Source: Nocardia mangyaensis (GTDB lineage: Bacteria; Actinomycetota; Actinomycetes; Mycobacteriales; Mycobacteriaceae). From it: 64,000 nucleotides of DNA. The notes below the pieces were generated by a model that searched no databases, was not told the DNA's origin, and saw only the letters and a program-made list of their open reading frames with translations. The stretch is taken from contig NZ_CP018082.1 in the NCBI RefSeq assembly GCF_001886715.1, positions 496,001 through 560,000 on the forward strand. The letters are read 5' to 3'. Both the position numbers and the translations under genes were made by a program. Below, piece after piece: positions 55,888-64,000 of this stretch. Position 1 is the stretch's first letter; every line of letters starts with the position of its first letter.

Positions 55888-56310
55888 GTGTCGTTTGTGA
55901 TGACCGCTGCGGAGCGTGAGGCGTTCCTGTCCGCCGTCCATGTCGGGGTGCTTGCCGTGGAGCGCGAGGGGCGGGCCCCGCTGGCTGTGCCGATCTGGTA
56001 CGCGTACGAAGACGGCGAGATCCTGCTGTGGATGGAACGCGACACCGTGAAGGATCGCTCCATCCGCCGGGCCGGACGATTCAGCTTCGTGGTGCAATCC
56101 GAGACGGTGCCCTACCGGTATGTGACTGCGGAGGGGTCGGTGATCTCCGCCGACGTACCGCCTACGCGTGCGCAGGCGCTGTCCATCGCCAGTCGCTATC
56201 TCCCGGAGGGAGAGGCTGCCGCCTACGTGGACGCTGCTCTCAACGAGAAGTCGGTGCTGGTCCGTATGTGTCCGGAGAAGTGGTTGAGCAACGACCAGAG
56301 CAAGGGCTGA
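55888..56310 (+). CDS. Pyridoxamine 5'-phosphate oxidase-like flavin/F420 protein
   Basis: 140 residues in the split-barrel PNPOx-like fold: FLSAVHVGVLAVEREGRAPLAVPIWYAYEDGEILLWMER and PYRYVTAEGSVIS. These actinobacterial proteins bind F420, FMN or heme and act in redox or degradation. GTG at 55888 has AAGGAG 9 bases before; an ATG at 55900 is possible. Substrate unknown. Convergent with the DUF3558 gene. Confidence 0.82.
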   Translation: MSFVMTAAEREAFLSAVHVGVLAVEREGRAPLAVPIWYAYEDGEILLWMERDTVKDRSIRRAGRFSFVVQSETVPYRYVTAEGSVISADVPPTRAQALSIASRYLPEGEAAAYVDAALNEKSVLVRMCPEKWLSNDQSKG

Positions 56311-56341
56311 TCGCTGGCCGGAGGTGTTGGTCGCTGTGTTG

Positions 56342-56860
56342 CTACGAAGGAAGGATTTCCACGAAGTTCGGCGCAGCATTGTTGGCCAACAGGCAGGGAT
56401 CTGTCGGTGATTTGTCGTCAACGAACTTGCTGGCCTGCAATGTGATTGTCCCCTGACTACTTCCGAATGCTATTCCGCACTGATGCGGGGGGTCCCAGGT
56501 GCCAAGGAGATACTGCAGCCCTTCTCGGCCAGCTACGGTGACGATCTGAAAGTCGTGCAGGTAGTCGTTCTCGCGAAACTGCTGCACGGTGTTGGTGGTG
56601 CTGAAGAGGGATATGAAGTAGCCGTCGGCCGTCCACTCACAGCCCTTCCACTCTGGCCGCGGCGACATGAACGGGTTGTCGCCCTTCGTCGTGGGATCAG
56701 CACCCACGGCTTGTATCACGCTGTCTGGCACAGTGCACGGATCAAACAACTGTTCCTTGGTCAGCGGGCTGAGCACCGCCTGTCCATCGACAGTCGCGGA
56801 GCATCCGGCGAGCACCACCACAGCAGCACACGCCGCGGCTGCCAGGCCGGTCAGTCGCAT
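56342..56860 (-). CDS. DUF3558 lipoprotein
   Basis: 172 residues: lipoprotein signal ending VLAGC (Cys20), then PLTKEQLFDPCTVPDSVIQAVGADP and WKGCEW, GLQYLL, CGIAFGSSQGTITL and DPCLLANNAAPNFVEILP. It shares a paralog at 60107 with the same blocks. DUF3558 is a mycolata-specific envelope family of unknown function. Last gene of the minus-strand type VII-associated operon; ribosome site GGAGAGACG is identical to that of the paralog. Confidence 0.87.
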   Translation of the reverse strand: MRLTGLAAAACAAVVVLAGCSATVDGQAVLSPLTKEQLFDPCTVPDSVIQAVGADPTTKGDNPFMSPRPEWKGCEWTADGYFISLFSTTNTVQQFRENDYLHDFQIVTVAGREGLQYLLGTWDPPHQCGIAFGSSQGTITLQASKFVDDKSPTDPCLLANNAAPNFVEILPS

Positions 56861-56879
56861 CGTCTCTCCCTTCGAGGGT

Positions 56880-57017
56880 TCAAACGCCGGACTGGTCATC
56901 GTCGCGTTCGGATATCCGGCGCTGTCGCTTTGACCTCGATGCCGACAAATACTTCACGAAGTTGGTCGCCAGAATGATGATGACGAATGACAGGAGCCAA
57001 AGGAGAAAAGATTCCAT
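56880..57017 (-). CDS. 45-residue single-pass membrane protein
   Basis: A small gene found by reading the gap between the DUF3558 lipoprotein and the two-helix membrane protein. ATG at 57017, TGA at 56880-56882. Sequence pattern: MESFLLWLLSFVIIILATNF as a membrane helix, then KYLSASRSKRQRR (positive-inside tail) and an acidic end DDDQSGV. It lies 35 bases after the upstream gene and 19 bases before the lipoprotein start, so it would be part of the operon. Function unknown; reality supported by composition and placement only. Confidence 0.6.
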   Translation of the reverse strand: MESFLLWLLSFVIIILATNFVKYLSASRSKRQRRISERDDDQSGV

Positions 57018-57052
57018 ACTCTCGAAAATGGTTTACCTTCTTGGGTCGGTTG

Positions 57053-57544
57053 TCAGGGGTGCATTCCCGAGCGGCGGCGGCGTTCGTTGCGGGCTTTGGC
57101 TCGTTCGGTGAAGGCTCTGACGCGGTCGGGGGCGATTGTCGCGAGGATCAGGGCGACGAGGGGGACGCCGAACAGGCCGGTGGGGATGATCAGGACCAGG
57201 TCTTCGGCTGCGCGCAGGGGGCTGTGGTAGACGTGCGGTCTGGCACCGATATTGATCAGGCGTGGGCGTGCGGTGACCGTCTCGCCTGTGTTCACTGTGT
57301 ACAGCCACACCTGGGTGCCATCGGGGACCACTCGGCCTTCGCCTGGTCCGCCGCGGCCGATGCTCGAGCCCGGGGTTCCCTTGGTGACCTCGACCTGAAT
57401 GGGTTCGCCGTAGCCGAGCCAGTAGGCGAGCACGTTGATCGGTTGGCTCGCGAAGAACAGGGTGGCGGAGGCGAGGCACAGGCCGAGAGCTCCGGTGAAC
57501 AGGATCGTCAGGATGCGCTGATTCGGGGTCTTGGCGCCGGACAT
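57053..57544 (-). CDS. Two-helix membrane protein
   Basis: 163 residues: membrane helices at about 11-37 and 113-135, an outer loop of about 75 residues (QVEVTKGTPGSSIGRGGPGEGRVVPDGTQVWLYTVNTGE), and a basic cytosolic tail ARNERRRRSGMHP. No known domain. The ATG overlaps the stop of the EspG-like gene (TGATG). Part of the type VII-associated operon. Confidence 0.75.
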   Translation of the reverse strand: MSGAKTPNQRILTILFTGALGLCLASATLFFASQPINVLAYWLGYGEPIQVEVTKGTPGSSIGRGGPGEGRVVPDGTQVWLYTVNTGETVTARPRLINIGARPHVYHSPLRAAEDLVLIIPTGLFGVPLVALILATIAPDRVRAFTERAKARNERRRRSGMHP

Positions 57545-58299
57545 CACCAGGCCGTTTCGCGGTCGCGGATGGTTGCCTTGTCGATCATGCGATTCAGTTC
57601 GGTGGCGATGTGGTCGGCGGTCGCGGGGGTGGCGATGACGCGTTCGCCCTCGTGGACGAGGTAGCGGCCGTCGTCGAGGTAGTCGACCAGTTGGAGGGTG
57701 GTGCCGCCTTCTTTCCAGCCGTCGAGGGCGGGGCCGAGGTCTACGCGGAATTCGGCGTAGGTGCGGAAGGGACGTTTCAGGAAGTTCAGCGCGCGTTCGC
57801 CCTCGGTGCGGTGCATCGAATATCGGTCGGGGGTGGTGGTGATGTCGTCGCGGTGGACGTTGATGCCCTGGTTGGTGCCGGGGCCGACCGAGGGGAGGAT
57901 GCCGATGAGGCGTTGGACGACCGAGTGCGCAGGACGCAGGTAGATCAGGATGTTGCCGCCCTCGCCGTACTCGGCGCCCGGGATCTGGGCCGCGACCACG
58001 CCGTTGCCCGACTCGGTCGCGGCGCAGGCGCGAACCATGCGCTTGCGGCCGTCGAGCCGGTGGCCGAACAGTTCGATCCGCACGTCAGGATGGGCCAGCG
58101 CGTGCAGAGCGTGGTAGAGCGACTCGTCGGTGCCGATCTTGGCGATCAGCGAATCCGCGGCCAGCCGGCACTGCTGATCGAATTCGACCTGGGTCTCGCA
58201 GCCGGAACGGAACGTCAGCGGCCACGGCATCCGGTCGCGACCGAGGGTTTCCCAGGCGACCCAGAACTCGAACGGGGTCAGCTCCCAGGTGTCGGTCAT
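57544..58299 (-). CDS. EspG-like type VII secretion chaperone
   Basis: 251 residues matching the EspG fold pattern: WELTPFEFWVAWETLGRDRMPWPL at the start, DESLYHALHALAHPDVRIELFG and GNILIYLRPAHSVVQRLIGILP. EspG proteins bind PPE-type substrates and bring them to the ESX apparatus. It follows the PPE-like gene with an ATGA overlap. No ESX core genes (ecc, mycP) are in the window, so it would serve a system elsewhere or a distinct one. Confidence 0.8.
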   Translation of the reverse strand: MTDTWELTPFEFWVAWETLGRDRMPWPLTFRSGCETQVEFDQQCRLAADSLIAKIGTDESLYHALHALAHPDVRIELFGHRLDGRKRMVRACAATESGNGVVAAQIPGAEYGEGGNILIYLRPAHSVVQRLIGILPSVGPGTNQGINVHRDDITTTPDRYSMHRTEGERALNFLKRPFRTYAEFRVDLGPALDGWKEGGTTLQLVDYLDDGRYLVHEGERVIATPATADHIATELNRMIDKATIRDRETAW

Positions 58300-59669
58300 G
58301 CGTCGCCGCCGATCACGGGAGGAACGTGCAGGCGGTCCGGGCCGAGCAGTTCCTCGTGCACACCACGCAGGTAGTCGGGGGCGTTGTGCTCGTTCTCGTC
58401 GTCCTTGCCGCCGCCGCGCGCACCGGGGGCACCCATGCCGCCCATGCCGGTCATACCCGCGCGACCGCCCGCCGCGCCGGTGCCGACACCCGCCGAGGCG
58501 GCGAGGGGCTGATTCTGGCCACCGCCGGGCAGGCTCTGGCCCGCGCCAGGCATGCCGCTGCCGCCCGAACCGAGACCGCCACCGCCGCCTCCGCCTGAGC
58601 CGAGGCCAGCGCCGCCCGTGCCGAGGCCGCTGGGGACGGTGCTCGCCGGGGTGGTCGGGGCCGTGCCGGCCGGAGTGGTCGCGTTCGGGTCGGTGGTCTC
58701 GGGGGTTGTCGTGCCGTTCTCCGTGGTCGACGGATTGGTCCCGTCGCCGGGGTTCTCGGTGCCCGGGTCGGTGGTGGACGGGTCTTCCGGGTCTGTCGTG
58801 GTGGGCTGCGTGCCGCCGCCGGTGGACCCGTTCGAATCGTTGCCGCCGTTGGTGCTGCCGTCCCCGTCGGTCCTCCTGCCGCCGCCATCGTCGATGACCG
58901 GATTGTCCGACTGCGGTTTCGTGGGTTCGGGGACCTTCGGAACCTGGGTATCGGATTGCTCGGCGACCGGCTTGTAGACGGTTCGCATCACCTCGTTGGC
59001 GGCTTCCTCGGCCGCCGCCGCACGCCCATTGCTGGTGCTGTCGATGAGGAACCCGCTGCCCGGGGCCAGGTAGGAGACGAGGATTCCCATCTTCGATTTG
59101 GTCTGATCGTCGGACTCGTGCGGTACCGAGTACCTCACCTGATTGAAGCCCGAGTACGCCTCTTCCATCTTGTTGCCGATCAACGAGGCTGCCTGGTCGA
59201 CCTTGTGGACCTCGGCGAGGTAGTTCTTGGTGCTGGTCAGTGCGGCTGTCGCTGCGCTGCCCGCCCAGCCGCGCTCCATTTCCTTCTGGATGTTGTCGTG
59301 GAAGGCTGTGGCCTTGGCTGTCGTGTCGGTCGCGAGCTGTTCCCAACGCTGAACGCTCTCGGACATCTCGGTGAGACCGATCGAATCGACGAATTCCATG
59401 ATCTTCGAGTGCGGCATGCCGACGAAGGATTCCATCACCGGTGGCACCACCTGGGGCGTGTATTCGCCATCGAAACCCGAGGAGAGGGCCGCGTTGTCGC
59501 CATAGATCCGAGTGCGCTCGTTGTTGCCGTTGGCCTGGGCGTCCAATTCTGATTGGGTTGGCTCGATATCGGAATCGAACAACGACGAGAGACGTTCCCT
59601 GAGCCGGTTCGGTGAACTGACTGTCACCGCCGCGTTGCCTAGCTCATTCATAAAATTCGAGAACGACAT
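58296..59669 (-). CDS. PPE/WXG-like type VII substrate with Pro/Gly/Thr-rich tail
   Basis: 457 residues. Residues 75-230 form a helical region with GWAGSAATAALTSTKNYL, a W-x-G type turn as in PPE/WXG substrates. Residues 235-420 are low-complexity, rich in Thr/Pro/Asp then Gly (ATTPAGTAPTTPAST, GLGSGGGGGG). A short conserved end follows (DYLRGVHEELLGPDRLHVPPVIGGD). It lies between a small helical gene and espG in one operon, a typical PPE-EspG arrangement. Confidence 0.78.
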   Translation of the reverse strand: MSFSNFMNELGNAAVTVSSPNRLRERLSSLFDSDIEPTQSELDAQANGNNERTRIYGDNAALSSGFDGEYTPQVVPPVMESFVGMPHSKIMEFVDSIGLTEMSESVQRWEQLATDTTAKATAFHDNIQKEMERGWAGSAATAALTSTKNYLAEVHKVDQAASLIGNKMEEAYSGFNQVRYSVPHESDDQTKSKMGILVSYLAPGSGFLIDSTSNGRAAAAEEAANEVMRTVYKPVAEQSDTQVPKVPEPTKPQSDNPVIDDGGGRRTDGDGSTNGGNDSNGSTGGGTQPTTTDPEDPSTTDPGTENPGDGTNPSTTENGTTTPETTDPNATTPAGTAPTTPASTVPSGLGTGGAGLGSGGGGGGGLGSGGSGMPGAGQSLPGGGQNQPLAASAGVGTGAAGGRAGMTGMGGMGAPGARGGGKDDENEHNAPDYLRGVHEELLGPDRLHVPPVIGGDA

Positions 59670-59684
59670 GATTCCCCCCTGAGG

Positions 59685-60077
59685 TCAGTCGAGATTGTTG
59701 GTCTGCTGCTTGATCGCCAACTGTGTGGCCTCATCGCAGTCCTTGTACGCGGCACCAGCTTTTCGGTACATGTCGGCCATGGAGGCAAGTATTTCTTGGT
59801 GTTGACGGATTGCGTCGGTGTAAGAACCGGAACCCGCACCGCCGTTGGCCAATTTGGCAAACTTGTCCCCAAGTGTCGATGCCGACCTTAGATTTCCGAA
59901 TGACTCGATTGAGACAATGAGCTGTGCCCTACGTCCTAAATCGTCTAGGTCCCTGCTGTATTCATCGCACCACTTTGCACATCGTTCGGCTGCGTCGTAC
60001 TCGATTATCAGCCTGCCGGCGGTTGCCTCGCCGGCGAGGGTTTGGAATTCTTTAGCAACCGCATTTGCATCTGCCAT
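59685..60077 (-). CDS. Small helical protein of the type VII operon
   Basis: 130 residues, all-helical, MADANAVAKEFQTLAGEATAG... with AAERCAKWCDEYSRDLDDL (two Cys) and ASMADMYRKAGAAYKDCDEATQ. No clear W-x-G but its size and place before the PPE-like gene fit a WXG100-like or ESX partner protein. More A/T-rich codons than average. ATG at 60077, 29 bases after the DUF3558 gene at 60107. Confidence 0.72.
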   Translation of the reverse strand: MADANAVAKEFQTLAGEATAGRLIIEYDAAERCAKWCDEYSRDLDDLGRRAQLIVSIESFGNLRSASTLGDKFAKLANGGAGSGSYTDAIRQHQEILASMADMYRKAGAAYKDCDEATQLAIKQQTNNLD

Positions 60078-60106
60078 TGATGTGTCTTTCTGGTGTCACC
60101 ATTTCG

Positions 60107-60631
60107 CTATTCTGGAAGGACTTCAACAAAACTTGGAGCAGCCGTATTAGCTACTTCGCATGGGTCGGTTGTCGACTTGCTGCTCAATGCGCGACCTACC
60201 ATCAGGGTTATCGTTCCCTGGCTGGAGCCGAACGCAATTCCGCACTCTTCGGGTGGATTGCTCTCGCCAATTAGGTACTGAAGTCCCGGCCTGCTGTTGA
60301 CGGTCACATCCTGGAAGTCGTGAAAGTAGGTATTCTCGCGGAATTCCTGTGGGGAATTCGTCGTCGACAGAAGTGACAGGTAGAAGTCGCCAGCGCGCCA
60401 CCCGCACCCCTTCCAGCTGGAGCTCGGGGCTGAGAACGGGTTGTCGTCCTTCGACGCCGGATCGGCCCCCGCCGCCAGTAGCACCTCATCCGGCACGTTG
60501 CACGGATCGAACAGCTGCTCCTTCGTCAGCGGAGCCCCACTGACCTCCGCCTGCCCATCCACACTCTCGGAGCACCCGGCGAGCGCCAAAACCACAGCAC
60601 ACACCCCGGCGGCAACGCCAACCAGTCGCAT
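60107..60631 (-). CDS. DUF3558 lipoprotein, paralog
   Basis: 174 residues; lipobox LALAGC (Cys20), then PLTKEQLFDPCNVPDEVLLAAGADPASKDDNPF, WKGCGW, GLQYLIGESNPPEECGIAFGSSQGTITL and EVANTAAPSFVEVLP. It is a clear paralog of the protein at 56342, sharing most motif blocks and the same ribosome site. First gene of the minus-strand type VII-associated operon. Confidence 0.87.
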   Translation of the reverse strand: MRLVGVAAGVCAVVLALAGCSESVDGQAEVSGAPLTKEQLFDPCNVPDEVLLAAGADPASKDDNPFSAPSSSWKGCGWRAGDFYLSLLSTTNSPQEFRENTYFHDFQDVTVNSRPGLQYLIGESNPPEECGIAFGSSQGTITLMVGRALSSKSTTDPCEVANTAAPSFVEVLPE

Positions 60632-60708
60632 CGTCTCTCCCCTTCTGAACAAACCCACTCGATGACTTTGACGCACGACCGACCGTTTCGGTTCCCCCTG
60701 GTTCCGCA

Positions 60709-61134
60709 TCAGTCCGGAACGCCTGCCCCGTAGCCCAACTCGCGCAGAGCGGCCTTGATCTTGGTCTGGGCTTCGTCGAGGGATTCGGGGGAGGGGTTGG
60801 TGTCGGCGCCGGAGATGTCGAAGTCGCCCATGGTGTAGGCGGGGAAGACGTGGGTGTGCAGGTGGGGGACCTCGAGCCCGGCGATGAGCAGGCCGGCGCG
60901 AGGGGCGTCGAAGGCGATGCGGACGGCCTGGCCGATCTTCTGGGCGACGCCGGTGAGGCGGGCGAAGACCTCGGGGTCGACGTCTTGCCACTGGTCGATC
61001 TCGGCGCGCGGCACGATCAGGGTGTGACCCTGGGTGACGGGGGCGATGGTGAGGAAGGCGACGAATTCGTCGTCGGACCAGACGAAGCGGCCGGGCAGTT
61101 GGCCTGCGATGATCGCGCTGAAAACGGATGCCAT
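60709..61134 (-). CDS. HIT-family nucleotide hydrolase/transferase
   Basis: 141 residues with the histidine triad His91-x-His93-x-His95 in [27 protein letters not shown] start and [14 protein letters not shown], typical of Hint-type proteins. ATG at 61134; the frame is open further upstream but into other genes. 14 bases before the PH-domain gene stop. Confidence 0.9.
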   Translation of the reverse strand: MASVFSAIIAGQLPGRFVWSDDEFVAFLTIAPVTQGHTLIVPRAEIDQWQDVDPEVFARLTGVAQKIGQAVRIAFDAPRAGLLIAGLEVPHLHTHVFPAYTMGDFDISGADTNPSPESLDEAQTKIKAALRELGYGAGVPD

Positions 61135-61148
61135 ACCGGCGAGCCTAA

Positions 61149-61526
61149 TCAGACGGCGATGAAATGCGACAGGATGCCCTGCACCTCGTAGATGTCGACC
61201 TGACGGTTGAAACGCTGCTTCACCGGCTCGTCTTGGCTGCTGATCCAGATGTAGAGCTCGGCGTCGAGGTCGAAGGTGCCGGCGGTCTCGACGGCGAAAC
61301 GCGAGATCGAGCGGTAGGGGATGCTGTGATAGCTGACCTTGCGGCCGGTGACGCCCTGCTTGTCGATCATGATCAGGCGGCGATTGGTGAACAGCATCGC
61401 GTCGCGCACCAGCAGGAAGGCCGCGTAGACCTGCTCGCCCTGGCCGAACAGTTTGGCGTACTCCTGCTGGGCGGCACCGGGCTCGATGCGTCCCGCGTTG
61501 CCCATCATCCCGTCGAGCAGACCCAT
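61149..61526 (-). CDS. Bacterial PH-domain (bPH_1) protein
   Basis: 125 residues, [16 protein letters not shown], then [58 protein letters not shown], the bPH_1 core. Such proteins are small, cytosolic, and of unknown function. Likely co-transcribed with the HIT gene. Confidence 0.87.
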   Translation of the reverse strand: MGLLDGMMGNAGRIEPGAAQQEYAKLFGQGEQVYAAFLLVRDAMLFTNRRLIMIDKQGVTGRKVSYHSIPYRSISRFAVETAGTFDLDAELYIWISSQDEPVKQRFNRQVDIYEVQGILSHFIAV

Positions 61527-61662
61527 GCTGTGCTCCCATCGCGCGATGTCGGCGGGCGTTATGCCACGCTAAGGCCATTGTCCCCCAGCTGAACCCGATG
61601 CGCGGGCACGTGGGTGGAAATCCCGGCCGCGGGCCGTGCGAAGGGGCGCAGCGGTGCGCGAC

Positions 61663-61668
61663 TAATCT
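61663..61668 (+). promoter_or_regulatory. -10 element of a probable leaderless purD promoter
   Basis: TAATCT matches TANNNT; 7 bases separate it from the purD GTG, so transcription should begin at the start codon. Confidence 0.5.
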
Positions 61669-61675
61669 TGCTGCC

Positions 61676-62953
61676 GTGCGCGTACTCGTCATCGGTTCCG
61701 GAGCCCGTGAACATGCCCTCGTCCTGGCGCTGCGCCGGGATCCCTCGGTGACGGCGGTGATCGCGGCCCCCGGCAACCCGGGGATCGGTCAGCACGCCGA
61801 GCTGCGCGCGGTCGATCCGTGCTCGGCCGAGGCCGTGGTCGCGCTGGCCGCCGACGTCGCCGCCGACCTGGTGGTGATCGGGCCCGAGGTGCCGCTGGTG
61901 CTCGGTATCGCCGACGCGGTGCGCGCGGCCGGGTTCCCGGTGTTCGGCCCGTCGGCCGATGCCGCGCGGATCGAGGGTTCGAAGGCGTTCGCCAAGGATG
62001 TGATGGCGGTGGCCGGTGTGCGGACCGCGCACAGCGAGATCGTCGACAGCCCGGCCGAGCTGGACGCGGCGCTGGACCGCTTCGGCCCGACCTGGGTGGT
62101 CAAGGACGACGGGCTCGCCGCGGGCAAGGGCGTCGTGGTGACCGACGATCGCCGCACGGCCCGTGATCACGGTGCCGAACTGCTCGAACAGGGTCATCCG
62201 GTGCTGCTGGAGTCGTTCCTCGACGGGCCAGAGGTGTCGCTGTTCTGCCTGGTCGACGGCGAGACCGTGGTCCCGCTGCTGCCCGCCCAGGACCACAAGC
62301 GCGTCGGCGACGGCGATTCCGGCCCGAACACCGGCGGCATGGGCGCCTACACGCCGCTGCCGTGGCTGCCGGAGGAGACGCTGACCGAGATCGTCGAGGA
62401 CGTGGTGAAGCCGGTGGCGGCCGAGCTGGTCGCCCGGGGCAGCTCCTTCTCCGGCCTGTTGTACGCGGGTCTGGCGATCGGCGCCCATGGGCCCGCCGTG
62501 GTCGAATTCAACTGCCGCTTCGGCGATCCCGAGACCCAGGCCGTACTCGCCCTGCTGGACAGTCCCTTCGCCGAACTGCTGCACGCCACCGCGACCGGTC
62601 GCCTCGCCGAGATCGACCCGCCGCGTTGGAAGGACGGTTCGGCGATCACGGTCGTGCTGGCCGCGGAGAACTACCCGGCCCGGCCGCGCACGGGTGACGT
62701 GATCAGCGGCGCCGAGGACGGTGCCCTGGCCGGGGACACCCTGGTGCTGCACGCGGGCACCGCTCTGCGCGAGGACAGGGCCCTGGTGTCGGCGGGTGGG
62801 CGGGTACTCAATGTGGTCGGCGTCGGCGCCGACCTCGCCCAGGCCCGCGAGCGCGCCTACGCCCGCCTCGAGCGAATCAAATTGCCCGGCAGCCACTTCC
62901 GCACCGACATCGGCGCGACCGAGGTCGTCATCCCCGAGCGCCGCACCAGCTGA
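61676..62953 (+). CDS. purD: Phosphoribosylamine-glycine ligase PurD
   Basis: 425-residue ATP-grasp enzyme of purine synthesis (5-phosphoribosylamine plus glycine to GAR). Start [15 protein letters not shown], then [57 protein letters not shown] and [15 protein letters not shown] at 61676 starts the conserved N-terminus; upstream residues in the frame are not conserved. A leaderless promoter abuts it. Confidence 0.96.
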   Translation: MRVLVIGSGAREHALVLALRRDPSVTAVIAAPGNPGIGQHAELRAVDPCSAEAVVALAADVAADLVVIGPEVPLVLGIADAVRAAGFPVFGPSADAARIEGSKAFAKDVMAVAGVRTAHSEIVDSPAELDAALDRFGPTWVVKDDGLAAGKGVVVTDDRRTARDHGAELLEQGHPVLLESFLDGPEVSLFCLVDGETVVPLLPAQDHKRVGDGDSGPNTGGMGAYTPLPWLPEETLTEIVEDVVKPVAAELVARGSSFSGLLYAGLAIGAHGPAVVEFNCRFGDPETQAVLALLDSPFAELLHATATGRLAEIDPPRWKDGSAITVVLAAENYPARPRTGDVISGAEDGALAGDTLVLHAGTALREDRALVSAGGRVLNVVGVGADLAQARERAYARLERIKLPGSHFRTDIGATEVVIPERRTS

Positions 62954-63076
62954 CCCGACATCGGACGGTTGTTCACCACGCTGTGGTGGTGGCGGCCGAG
63001 AGGCGAAAGCCACCAGCGCGCGGTGATCAAGGGTCCAGTCGCGTCATCCGCCACGTCGCGTGACGGCGATGCGCGA

Positions 63077-63991
63077 TCAGGTCAGGCGGAGTCCGTGCAT
63101 CGCCAGCCAGACCTGCGGGTCGACGTGCTGGTTGTTCTGGACGATCTCGAAATGCAAATGGGGACCGGTGGAATCGCCGCGGTTGCCGATGCGCGCGATC
63201 TGCATGCCCGCCGGGACGCGTTCGCCCTGGGAGACGAAGAAGTCGTACATGTGCCCGTAGACGCTGATCGTGCCGTCGTCGTGCCGGATGCGAACCCACA
63301 GGCCGAACCCCTGGGCGGGGCCCGCCTCGATCACCGTGCCGTCGGCGACGGCGTAGATGGGGCTGCCGATGGGGGCGGCGATGTCGATGCCACGGTGCAT
63401 GGTGCCCCAGCGTGAGCCGAAGCCCGAGGTGAACGCGCCCTTGGCGGGCAGGCTGAACCCGCCGGTGGACGGGGTGGAACCCGGAGTGAGCACACCGGGG
63501 ACGACCGGCGCGCGCTCGCCCATCCAGTCCTGCCATTCGCCCGACGCCGCGGCCGCGGCCTCCGCTTTCGCCCGCTCCAGGGTGGCCCGCGCGGCGGCGG
63601 CGACCACGGCGGCCTCGCGACGCTTCTCGCCCGCGGCGATGGCGTCGAGCATCGGCCGCACCGACTGCGGGTTCTGCTGGATCTGCGGGGGGTAGGCGAT
63701 GGCCACCCGCTGCGCCTCGCCCGGCGCCAGCGGACGGTCACTGAGTGCGGCCCCGAACTGGGCGTCGGCCGTCACGAACAGTGCGACCACCGCCACCCCG
63801 GCGATCAGCACCCGCCGCTCGATCAGCGTCGCCCGCACCCGCTCCTGACTCGGCCGCCGCTCCCACAACTGCTCGGCCCGCGTCCTCGGCCGCTCCCAGA
63901 ACACCTTGCGGAACTCGCCACCCCGAAGGTCACCAACGACCTCGCTGACCGTCGGATAATGGTCGACCCATGCCGAAACGCGATCGCGCAC
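63077..63991 (-). CDS. M23-family peptidase, membrane-anchored; start may be truncated
   Basis: 304 residues: membrane helix (about 60-77), coiled Ala/Glu-rich region (about 115-150), then the LytM/M23 domain with His199 and Asp203 (HRGIDIAAPIGSP), and His278-x-His280 (HLHFEI). It cuts peptidoglycan cross-links or regulates a hydrolase. It starts with GTG at 63991, 9 bases from the window edge; the frame is open to the edge, so the start could be upstream. Confidence 0.85.
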   Translation of the reverse strand: MRDRVSAWVDHYPTVSEVVGDLRGGEFRKVFWERPRTRAEQLWERRPSQERVRATLIERRVLIAGVAVVALFVTADAQFGAALSDRPLAPGEAQRVAIAYPPQIQQNPQSVRPMLDAIAAGEKRREAAVVAAAARATLERAKAEAAAAASGEWQDWMGERAPVVPGVLTPGSTPSTGGFSLPAKGAFTSGFGSRWGTMHRGIDIAAPIGSPIYAVADGTVIEAGPAQGFGLWVRIRHDDGTISVYGHMYDFFVSQGERVPAGMQIARIGNRGDSTGPHLHFEIVQNNQHVDPQVWLAMHGLRLT

Positions 63992-64000
63992 AGCTACTTT

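Noticed and set aside
57544..59346. 600-codon minus-strand frame reading through from espG into the PPE-like gene
   Set aside because: Only the last 251 codons match EspG; the rest is an off-frame reading of the PPE-like gene, and the ATGA overlap at 58296-58299 marks the real start.

Overview
The window looks like chromosome from a Nocardia-like mycolic-acid actinobacterium (order Mycobacteriales). The GC content is very high outside a few accessory patches. It carries a complete mce4 steroid-import operon, a long steroid-degradation cluster related gene by gene to the M. tuberculosis Rv3490-Rv3557 region (gene correspondences recalled from memory, not searched), trehalose and two-component genes that follow mce4, DUF3558 lipoproteins and type VII (ESX) secretion-associated genes. 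The genus is an inference.

Layout. (1) 1-10391: the KstR2-type ring C/D arm: kstR2, fadA6, a proline-rich membrane protein, a molybdopterin oxidoreductase, then ipdC-ipdB-ipdA-echA20 on the minus strand, divergent from two short-chain dehydrogenases across a perfect 14-bp palindrome. (2) 10595-13910: a secreted GTGSA-repeat protein, an HELGH metallopeptidase-like protein, a polytopic membrane protein and an EspR-like regulator. (3) 14276-28170: the side-chain arm: fadA5/cyp125, a ketosteroid-isomerase-like protein, two LLM oxidoreductases, ltp3-ltp4-DUF35, an acyl-CoA synthetase, a sigma factor with a VOC protein, and echA19/fadD19. (4) 28216-33333: an accessory insert with an AbiE-type toxin-antitoxin locus whose toxin is broken, a FAD monooxygenase/TetR pair, and a small BrnT-like two-gene module. 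(5) 33348-36984: fadE27-fadE26, fdxD, hsd4A. (6) 37309-47338: yrbE4A-yrbE4B-mce4A-F-mas4A-mas4B, with almost every gene overlapping the next. (7) 47451-53058: TcrXY-like two-component system, otsA, an alpha/beta hydrolase, an orphan MbtH protein, tRNA-Thr. (8) 53186-60631: two type VII-associated gene sets, a plus-strand WXG100/polymorphic-toxin/immunity module and a minus-strand operon with EspG-like, PPE-like, two DUF3558 lipoproteins and an unlisted 45-residue membrane protein. (9) 60709-63991: HIT protein, PH-domain protein, purD and an M23 peptidase running into the window edge.

How it works together. Mce4 imports sterol. Cyp125, FadD19, FadE26/27, EchA19, Hsd4A, FadA5 and Ltp3/Ltp4/DUF35 shorten the side chain. 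IpdC, IpdAB, EchA20 and FadA6 open and degrade the last rings. The side-chain and import promoters carry sites matching the KstR consensus (T-N2-AAC-N2-GTT-N2-A). In several, the last operator bases are also the TA of a TANNNT -10 element, and at three of them the start codon lies exactly where transcription should begin, which suggests leaderless mRNAs. KstR2 is encoded at the left edge; KstR itself is not in the window.

The best candidates for undescribed biology are the toxin/immunity module at 53186-55532, the type VII-associated operon at 56342-60631, and the EspR-like/metallopeptidase/membrane-protein trio at 11818-13910.
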